From NCBI GenBank assembly GCA_027489105.1, contig JAIYAJ010000458.1, positions 1 to 5,408 of the forward strand: a stretch of 5,408 nucleotides of DNA, in the 5' to 3' direction. The DNA comes from Zymomonas sp. (lineage in GTDB: Bacteria > Pseudomonadota > Alphaproteobacteria > Sphingomonadales > Sphingomonadaceae). The stretch's first letter is position 1; each line of letters begins with the position of its first letter. Below, piece after piece: positions 1 to 4,676 of the stretch. The notes beneath the pieces were generated by a model that was not told the DNA's origin, searched no databases, and saw nothing but the letters and a program-made list of their open reading frames with translations. A program made the translations under genes and the position numbers.

Positions 1-417
1 GAAGCGGTGATCGTCGACGGTGCCGGTCCGGTTCCCGTCGTCAAGAAGCGGTGGAGCATGATCGACAAGGACGTCGCGAGCTGGCGCACCGGTGGCGTTC
101 AGCCAATCGCCTATCATGCGCGGAGCAACCGCCTTTACACGCTGATGCATGAGGGCGGGCAGTCTACCCGCCAGGATCCGGGCGTCGAGATCTGGGTGTT
201 CGACGCGACATCGGGCAAAAGGCTGCAGCGCATTCCGATGGATGGCCCGGCGACCGCGATCGCGGTCAGCGAGGACGACCAGCCGCTTCTGTACACGGCG
301 ATGTTCACCGTCCCCAAGCTGGTCGTCTATGACGCGGCGACCGGCAGGAAACTCCGCGAGATCGGGGAAATGGGCAACGCGATAACCGTGTTGCAGCCGG
401 CGCCTGCGGCGAAGTGA
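1..417 (+). CDS. aauB: Amine dehydrogenase heavy (alpha) chain, C-terminal part; 5' end outside window
   Basis: This is the last 138 codons of the large subunit of a TTQ-dependent amine dehydrogenase, a periplasmic beta-propeller that docks the quinone-bearing light chain. The reading frame is open from base 1, so the gene begins upstream; the family is roughly 400 residues long, so about one third is seen. Recognisable heavy-chain blade motifs occur in order: GGVQPIAYHARSNRLYTLMH, then VEIWVFDATSGKRLQRI, then DDQPLLYTAMF and LVVYDAATGRKLREIG. These match the layout of the methylamine dehydrogenase heavy-chain C-terminus (GGWQQVAYH..., YDAATGEELRS), as recalled from memory. The GTG at base 7 is an internal valine, not a start. 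The stop TGA (415-417) overlaps the next gene's ATG by one base, which suggests translational coupling. The aromatic rather than methylamine assignment rests on the light chain downstream. Confidence 0.88.
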   Translation, partial: EAVIVDGAGPVPVVKKRWSMIDKDVASWRTGGVQPIAYHARSNRLYTLMHEGGQSTRQDPGVEIWVFDATSGKRLQRIPMDGPATAIAVSEDDQPLLYTAMFTVPKLVVYDAATGRKLREIGEMGNAITVLQPAPAAK

Positions 418-941
418 TGATCGATCCGTTCATCGCCTTTTCCGTGCGGGGTGCGCTCGCAGCGCTGATGCTGGCGGCGTGCGTACATAAGCTGCGCGAC
501 CTCACCGGCTTCCGCCAGGCGCTGGATGATTATCGGCTGCTCCCGGCGTTCGGTCTGCCTGCCATCGCGCTGCTCCTTCCCCTGATCGAAGGCGCTTCGG
601 CAGTGGCCACATTGCTCGGGAGCGTTGCCGGTCCGATCGCCATCGCCAGTCTGCTTCTGCTCTACGCGGGCGCGATCGCGATCAACCTCCGCCGCGGACG
701 GCGGACCATCGATTGCGGATGCCTGGCCTTTGGCAAGACCGGCCAGCCGATCCGCGCCGCGATGGTCCTGCGGAATCTGGCGCTAGCTGTCCTGGCGATC
801 CTCGTCGCAACCGCGCCCAGCGGGGGTCGCCCCCTGATCTGGATCGACTGGATCGGGCTCACCTGTACTGTCGCCACCGCCGCGCTTCTCTACGCCATCA
901 TGGAGGCCGCCATGCAGACGGCTCGGGAGATCAAACCATGA
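417..941 (+). CDS. mauE: MauE/AauE-type integral membrane protein for light-chain maturation
   Basis: This 174-residue polytopic inner-membrane protein belongs to the MauE (DoxX-like) family. It is required together with MauD for export, disulfide formation and stability of the amine dehydrogenase light chain. Hydrophobic segments lie at about residues 5-23, 42-68, 71-91, 117-133 and 143-163. The family signatures are FRQALDDYRLLP (residues 32-43) after the first helix, an EGA motif in helix 2 (residues 58-60), and a CxC pair, C100 and C102 in RTIDCGCLAFG, followed by the conserved RNLALA region. The CxC pair may take part in thiol exchange with MauD, which is inference. The ATG at 417 was chosen because it overlaps the aauB stop (TGATG); a GTG at 414 would add one residue. 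No convincing Shine-Dalgarno sequence precedes either start, so reinitiation after aauB is likely. The 3' end overlaps mauD by four bases (ATGA). Confidence 0.88.
   Translation: MIDPFIAFSVRGALAALMLAACVHKLRDLTGFRQALDDYRLLPAFGLPAIALLLPLIEGASAVATLLGSVAGPIAIASLLLLYAGAIAINLRRGRRTIDCGCLAFGKTGQPIRAAMVLRNLALAVLAILVATAPSGGRPLIWIDWIGLTCTVATAALLYAIMEAAMQTAREIKP
925..930 (+). promoter_or_regulatory. Ribosome binding site for mauD
   Basis: GGGAGA lies inside the end of mauE, seven bases before the ATG at 938. It selects 938 as the mauD start over the much longer open frame beginning at 713, whose first 75 codons overlap mauE out of frame. Confidence 0.6.
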
Positions 942-1570
942 TCATCGCCCTCTCGGTCGCCATCATTGTCCAATGGATACTGATCCTCGCCTTGTGCACA
1001 GCGGTGCTGCTGCTCTTTCGCCAGGTCGGGATGCTGCATGAGCGACTCGGTCCCGTTGGGGCGCTGACGCTGCCCGGTGGCGTCGCGGTCGGCGATCATG
1101 CGCCGCGCTTCGATCTCGAGGCGCTGGACGGCCGAGCGGTCGCGCTGGGCGGCCAGGATCGAGACGGACGCGACACGCTCCTCTTCTTCCTGTCGCCGCG
1201 CTGTTCGATGTGCAAATCGCTGATCCCGATCGTGAAGTCGATCGCGCGTGAGGAGACCGCCTCCTTGCGCGTCGTACTTGCAAGCGACGGCGATGAGCCG
1301 CTGCAGCGCGCGATGATCGCGGACGAGAGCCTAGAAGCCTTCCCGCTCGTTCTCTCGACCGATCTGGGCATGGCCTATGCCGTATCGAAGCTTCCCTATG
1401 CCGTACTGATCAAGGCCGACGGCCATGTCGCGGCCAAGGGGCTCGTCAACAATCGCGAGCATCTCGAAAGCCTGTTCGAAGCGCGCCGGCGCGGCGTGGC
1501 CTCGCTGCAGGAGTTTCTCGAAAAGGGACGCAAGCTCCCGAAGCAGGTTCAGCAGAGGACTGTTGCATGA
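938..1570 (+). CDS. mauD: MauD/AauD-type membrane-anchored thioredoxin-like protein
   Basis: This 210-residue protein has one N-terminal membrane anchor (about residues 3-27) and a periplasmic thioredoxin/AhpC-TSA-like domain. Domain landmarks are the entry motif VGDHAPRFDLEALDGRAV (residues 51-68), the strand LLFFLSPRC leading into the redox motif C89-S-M-C92, and the cis-proline loop KLPYAVLI (P153). The C-terminus is an Arg/Lys-rich amphipathic helix. MauD proteins are thought to act as disulfide oxidase/isomerase factors for the cysteine-rich light chain, which carries six or seven disulfides. The operon position directly before the light-chain gene fits that role. The start at 938 has a good ribosome binding site and overlaps the mauE stop as ATGA; its own stop overlaps the aauA ATG in the same way (1567-1570). 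Confidence 0.88.
   Translation: MIIALSVAIIVQWILILALCTAVLLLFRQVGMLHERLGPVGALTLPGGVAVGDHAPRFDLEALDGRAVALGGQDRDGRDTLLFFLSPRCSMCKSLIPIVKSIAREETASLRVVLASDGDEPLQRAMIADESLEAFPLVLSTDLGMAYAVSKLPYAVLIKADGHVAAKGLVNNREHLESLFEARRRGVASLQEFLEKGRKLPKQVQQRTVA
1554..1559 (+). promoter_or_regulatory. Ribosome binding site for aauA
   Basis: AGAGGA lies within the last codons of mauD, seven bases before the ATG at 1567. It supports that start and the full-length twin-arginine leader. It is the best-formed site in this operon, fitting a gene whose product must be made in subunit stoichiometry. Confidence 0.6.
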
Positions 1571-2085
1571 ACAGAATGGACCGAGTGGCCGAATATCTGG
1601 CGCGCAGTGCGGCACGACGTCTGTCACGGCGTAGCTTCATCGGCCGTCTGGGCGCGGCGATCACCATCGGCGCGACCCCCTTGCTGCCTATCGCGCGGAG
1701 CATCGCCGCGACCACCCCGACACCGCCCCAGCCGGGCGAGTCCGGCGATCCGTCCAGCTGCGACTATTGGCGCTACTGCGCGATCGACGGCTTTCTGTGC
1801 AGCTGCTGCGGCGGATCGGCATCGAGTTGCCCGCCGGGCACAGAGCCCTCGCCGATCACCTGGATCGGGACCTGCCGCAATCCCGTCGACAACAAGGACT
1901 ATGTGATCTCGTACAACGACTGCTGCGGCAAGAGCGCGTGCGGGCGGTGCGAATGCACGCGCAACGAGCGCGACATGCCCGTTTACCAGCCGTCGGCAGC
2001 AAACGATCTCGACTGGTGTCTCGGCACGCAGAACGGTGTCGTCTATAACTGCTCGACGGCCGTCGTGCTGGGACCGGCGGGCTGA
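1567..2085 (+). CDS. aauA: Aralkylamine (aromatic amine) dehydrogenase light chain, TTQ-bearing catalytic subunit
   Basis: This is the 172-residue precursor of the catalytic small subunit, exported to the periplasm. Residues 1-48 form a long twin-arginine (Tat) leader with SRRSFIG at 20-26 and a hydrophobic core ending near SIAA. The mature part carries the light-chain signature CDYWRYCAIDG (65-75) and the two tryptophans expected to form tryptophan tryptophylquinone: W99 in ITWIGTC and W150 in DLDWCLG. Their 51-residue spacing equals that of W57/W108 in Paracoccus methylamine dehydrogenase. D118 before C119-C120 matches the catalytic base (Asp128 of Alcaligenes faecalis AADH, recalled from memory), and D74 matches the Asp implicated in TTQ formation. 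There are fourteen cysteines; C81 (CSCCGG) and C125 (KSACGRC) are absent from methylamine dehydrogenase but present in AADH, favouring the aromatic amine enzyme. S163 replaces the threonine after the last cysteine. Substrate range is inferred. Confidence 0.92.
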   Translation: MNRMDRVAEYLARSAARRLSRRSFIGRLGAAITIGATPLLPIARSIAATTPTPPQPGESGDPSSCDYWRYCAIDGFLCSCCGGSASSCPPGTEPSPITWIGTCRNPVDNKDYVISYNDCCGKSACGRCECTRNERDMPVYQPSAANDLDWCLGTQNGVVYNCSTAVVLGPAG

Positions 2086-2089
2086 CAGG

Positions 2090-2518
2090 ATGCGCGCGCT
2101 GGTGGCATCGCTGGCGTTCGGCGCGACCGCGCTGACCTGGCTCACTGCGGCCAACGCCCCCGATCCCGAGACGCTGTCACCCCGGATCAACTATATGCTG
2201 CACTGTCAGGGCTGCCATCTTCCCGATGGCAGCGGCAAGCCCGGCAAAGTGCCCGACATGCGCGGCATATTGGGACGGTTCGCGCTGCTGCCCGAGGGGC
2301 GCGACTATATCGGCCGCGTCCCTGGTGCCGCCAATGCCCATCTGACCGACGCCCAACTGGCGCGGGTCCTGAACTGGCTGATCCCGGAGATGAGCCCCGA
2401 GGTAGCAGCGGATTTCACGCCCTATTCGGCCGAGGAAGTCGGGAGGTTGCGGCGCAACCGCCTGCAGGAAGTGCGCGGCGCGCGCGATCGCCTGTTGGCG
2501 CAAAGCGCCACGCGCTGA
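2090..2518 (+). CDS. Small exported monohaem c-type cytochrome, likely electron-transfer partner
   Basis: This 142-residue precursor has a Sec-type signal (residues 1-23, ending TAANA) and one haem-attachment motif, C39-Q-G-C42-H43, followed by LPDGSG as in class I cytochromes c. The sixth haem ligand is not certain; M57 (PDMRG) and M101 (PEMSP) are the candidates. The C-terminal 30 residues are predicted helical and rich in arginine. A small periplasmic monohaem cytochrome gene (orf-2) directly follows aauA in Alcaligenes faecalis, so this is probably its counterpart, taking electrons from reduced TTQ directly or through a copper protein. The start at 2090 is four bases after the aauA stop and gives a clean signal peptide. 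The only SD-like bases (AGG at 2087-2089) abut the ATG, so translation probably depends on reinitiation from aauA. An in-frame start at 2036 would spoil the leader. Confidence 0.85.
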   Translation: MRALVASLAFGATALTWLTAANAPDPETLSPRINYMLHCQGCHLPDGSGKPGKVPDMRGILGRFALLPEGRDYIGRVPGAANAHLTDAQLARVLNWLIPEMSPEVAADFTPYSAEEVGRLRRNRLQEVRGARDRLLAQSATR

Positions 2519-2621
2519 CGATCAGAGCTTTTCTACGCTCAACAGTTGGCCTTTCGCGCCGCGTGATAGCGCGCGTCTGCGGTCGCTCGGCCGCCGGTTC
2601 CACCGACGGTCCCCTGCAGGT
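2519..2621 (+). other. Convergent intergenic gap without a gene
   Basis: Roughly 100 bases separate the cytochrome stop from the receptor remnant on the other strand. I see no coding signal and no strong intrinsic terminator. Weak inverted repeats are AGCGC-CAC-GCGCT at 2504-2516 (inside the cytochrome 3' end, with a short TTTT at 2529-2532 too far downstream) and CGCGC/GCGCG at 2555-2559 and 2569-2573. Transcription from both sides may run into this gap. Confidence 0.4.
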
Positions 2622-2924
2622 TCAGAATTTGACGGACGCCGAAAGGCCGTAGGATATCGGCTCGCCATAGATTTCGAGCCGGAAGAAGCTGACATTGTTG
2701 ATGTAGGCCCGATAATCCTTGTTCCAGATATTCCTGCCCCGGGCGGCGATTTCCCAGCCGCCCTCCTTGCTGGCAAGCGTCAGTCGGGCATTCTGGACCC
2801 AGTAGGACGGCGCGCGGTCGAAGATCTGGCCGGTCGCCTCAAGGAAGCGGTCGCCGACATACTTCAATGACAGCAGCCATTTTGCGCGCCTGTTCAAGCG
2901 CCGCTTCGGGACCCCGCCTGCCAG
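2622..2924 (-). pseudogene. TonB-dependent receptor, C-terminal remnant
   Basis: On the minus strand about 100 codons encode the last strands of an outer-membrane TonB-dependent receptor barrel. A KWLLSLKY strand is followed by YWVQNARLTLAS, WEIAARGRNIWNKDYRAYI (the usual GRN-hxxK-Y block) and a terminal strand YGLSASVKF ending in the aromatic residue typical of outer-membrane barrels. Full receptors are 650-1000 residues long with a plug domain and about 20 more strands, none of which is present. Upstream the frame stays open to the TetR stop at 2979-2981, but recognisable similarity fades before about 2924. There is no ATG or ribosome binding site; only a TTG at 2897 could initiate. It is best read as a fragment left by a deletion or insertion. 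An alternative is that this tail is appended to TetR by rare stop readthrough, which I consider unlikely. Confidence 0.75.
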
Positions 2925-2978
2925 CCTGCGCGCGAGGAACTGAGCCTTCCGGCAGGGCGTCGCCAGCAGCCCGCCTCG

Positions 2979-3608
2979 CTAAGCGCGCCGCGGAAGATGT
3001 CGCGGAAGATAAAGCGCGAGATAGGCGCAGCTCATGCGCTTCGCTTCCTCGACCATCTCGCGCAGCAGCGCGCCGCTTTCGAACAGCGACAGGCCGAACA
3101 TCAGGTCCGCCGCCTCGACCGCATGAAAGAAGATGCGGCTGCGATCCGGGATGTCAGGAAGGATGAACTGCGCCTCGATCAGGTCTTCGATCAGGCGGCT
3201 CGTGTCCATGTCGGCCCGACGGCTGAAGCGCTTTATCAAGGGCGGCGTCTGAGACGACAGCATCAATTGCTGGGCGGCGGGATTGTCCTCGAAGAAGGAG
3301 GCGGCGCGATCGATGATTACGCCCATCGCCTCTTCCCAGTCACGAACGCGCGGCAGCGGCTGCTCGATCAACTGCTGCAGTTCACCGTCGAGGATCGCGA
3401 CCAGCTCGACATAAAGGCCGAGCGCATCCGTGTAGAAATGATAGGCCGAGCTCTTCGGCACATCGGCGTGCGCGGCGATGTCGGCCAGGGTGATCTGACT
3501 GCTGTCGCGCTCGCCCAGCAGGATTCGAGCGGAAGCAAGCAGCGTCTCCCGCCGCTTGCGTCCCCGCGCCTGCGTGGCCGGCACGCGGCCGGACTCTTCC
3601 GTCACCAT
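2979..3608 (-). CDS. TetR/AcrR-family transcriptional regulator
   Basis: This 209-residue regulator has an N-terminal TetR DNA-binding domain: a basic lead-in ARGRKRRETLLASARILL (residues 14-31), then helix-turn-helix SQITLADIAAHADVPKSSAYHFY (about 37-59) with the family's typical K-x-x-x-Y-x-H/Y-F-Y ending. The rest is an all-helical ligand-binding domain (about 68-200). It is the last gene of the minus-strand operon, ten bases after the kinase stop. The ATG at 3608 was chosen because it gives the normal ~20-residue lead-in and has ACAGG a few bases upstream. An in-frame ATG at 3638 would overlap the kinase and add ten residues. It probably represses this operon, the convergent amine dehydrogenase operon, or both, with a pathway amine or aldehyde as effector; that is inference. 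No operator can be assigned because the operon promoter is outside the window. Confidence 0.85.
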   Translation of the reverse strand: MVTEESGRVPATQARGRKRRETLLASARILLGERDSSQITLADIAAHADVPKSSAYHFYTDALGLYVELVAILDGELQQLIEQPLPRVRDWEEAMGVIIDRAASFFEDNPAAQQLMLSSQTPPLIKRFSRRADMDTSRLIEDLIEAQFILPDIPDRSRIFFHAVEAADLMFGLSLFESGALLREMVEEAKRMSCAYLALYLPRHLPRRA

Positions 3609-3618
3609 CGACCTGTCG

Positions 3619-4662
3619 TCATGCCGCCCGGCTACCATGGGCGTGCCGGTCAAGATAGCGTCCGGCGACGGTACAGGCACGCTCGACCAGGAAAGGCCCG
3701 AGGTCCCTGGCGGTCTGCGTCTCCGGCCGCGTCTGCACCCAGCCGAGATACGTCGTGCTGCGCAGGAAGAGGAAGAGCGGCAGGCGGCTCTCATGATCGT
3801 CGGGAAGCGCCCGAACCGATCGATAGCCGCTGAACAGGGCGCGCTCCATGTTGCCATAGGACGGATGATTGAGGTTAAAATAGAGCGCTGTCGCCAGATC
3901 GAACATATGCCAGCCGAAACCGCCATCATCGAAGTCGATCAGCTTCAGTTGCCCGTCCTCGACCAGCAGGTTTTCCGGCACGAAATCGGCATGGATCAGG
4001 CCGTAATTGTGCGCGCCCTTGCCGAACTCGGAAAGATCGATCGCCGCTCGGGCACTGGCTTCGGCAAGCAATTCTCTTTGCTCGACCGACAGCATGTCCA
4101 GTTCCAGATAGCGGCCCCACAAGGGATCCGACCCGATCAACCCCGCCTCATCCCATGCATGGCGTTCGAAATCGTGCGGCAGCATCATCGCTGCCGCGCG
4201 ATCGTGCATCGTTGCCGCCAGCGCGCCCGCCGCGAAGAAAAGTCGCTCCGCTTCCGCCGCGCCCAGGCCCAGCCCTTCCTCCGACGAGCCGGCGGGCGTC
4301 CCGGACAGCCAGCCCAGTACATCCACCTGACGCGGCTCGGGAACCCCCGGCCCCGACACCGTCTCGAATATCTCACCCGCCCGGCTTGGCAGGATCGGCG
4401 GCACCGCGACCCCCTCATGTCCGAGTGCCTGCATCCAAAGCAGTTCGGAGCGGAGCGCGGCATCGCTGTGATAGGCGTGGCGATGAACGCGCACGGCAAC
4501 GCGCGCGCCATCGTCGCGACGAGCGGAGAAAACGGCGTTCTCGCGATATTTGATCAGATGGATATCGTGGAAGCTGCCCGGCCAGCGGTCCAGCGCGACG
4601 CGGGCGAGGTCGGCGAGGCGCTTGGCCTGCACTTCATCGCTGAGCTTATAGAAATCGGTCAT
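3619..4662 (-). CDS. APH/choline-kinase-fold phosphotransferase (small-molecule kinase)
   Basis: This 347-residue cytoplasmic kinase belongs to the aminoglycoside phosphotransferase/choline kinase superfamily, of the kind that includes hydroxylysine kinase and homoserine kinase II-like proteins. The N-lobe has RENAVFSARRDDGARVAVRV (residues 40-59) followed by a conserved SELLWMQAL helix (72-80). The catalytic Brenner loop is H224-A-D226-F-V-P-E-N231, and the metal-binding motif is D243-F-D245, in LIDFDDGGFGWHMFDLA. All key catalytic residues are present. It lies 14 bases after a class III PLP enzyme and ten before tetR, clearly one operon. That pairing suggests it phosphorylates the hydroxyl of an amino alcohol, the product then being the substrate of the PLP enzyme, rather than conferring antibiotic resistance. 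The start at 4662 is set by GAGGGA six bases upstream; the frame remains open further upstream but there reads out-of-frame aminotransferase sequence. Confidence 0.85.
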   Translation of the reverse strand: MTDFYKLSDEVQAKRLADLARVALDRWPGSFHDIHLIKYRENAVFSARRDDGARVAVRVHRHAYHSDAALRSELLWMQALGHEGVAVPPILPSRAGEIFETVSGPGVPEPRQVDVLGWLSGTPAGSSEEGLGLGAAEAERLFFAAGALAATMHDRAAAMMLPHDFERHAWDEAGLIGSDPLWGRYLELDMLSVEQRELLAEASARAAIDLSEFGKGAHNYGLIHADFVPENLLVEDGQLKLIDFDDGGFGWHMFDLATALYFNLNHPSYGNMERALFSGYRSVRALPDDHESRLPLFLFLRSTTYLGWVQTRPETQTARDLGPFLVERACTVAGRYLDRHAHGSRAA

Positions 4663-4668
4663 CAAGAG

Positions 4669-4674
4669 TCCCTC
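4669..4674 (-). promoter_or_regulatory. Ribosome binding site for the kinase gene
   Basis: GAGGGA on the minus strand sits six bases before the ATG at 4662 and just after the stop of the preceding PLP enzyme gene. It fixes the kinase start, although the open frame extends more than 500 bases further upstream. Confidence 0.65.
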
Positions 4675-4676
4675 GA

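Noticed and set aside
713..937. Upstream extension of the mauD frame to 713
   Set aside because: These 75 codons overlap mauE out of frame and lack membrane or domain features; the ATG at 938 has a good ribosome binding site and begins the membrane anchor.
1624..2190. Minus-strand open frame of 188 codons across aauA
   Set aside because: It is antisense to the light chain, whose cysteine and tryptophan pattern is unmistakable; the antisense product is Ala/Arg-rich with no family match.
2461..2620. Two copies of the 8-base palindrome CCTGCAGG (2461-2468 and 2613-2620) bracketing the intergenic gap
   Set aside because: Identity does not extend beyond eight bases, and CTGCAG occurs several more times in this GC-rich window, so it is not evidence of a mobile element or attachment site.
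2997..3833. Plus-strand open frame of 278 codons opposite tetR
   Set aside because: It mirrors the TetR coding frame, shows no domain of its own, and crosses into the kinase gene's 3' end.
3609..3929. Upstream extension of the TetR frame to 3929, giving a 316-residue protein
   Set aside because: The added part overlaps the kinase C-terminus out of frame; TetR proteins normally begin about 20 residues before the first DNA-binding helix, as with the start at 3608.
3619..4662. Kinase as an aminoglycoside resistance gene
   Set aside because: The fold is shared, but the gene sits in a catabolic-type operon with a PLP enzyme and has the N-lobe pattern of metabolic small-molecule kinases; nothing points to resistance.
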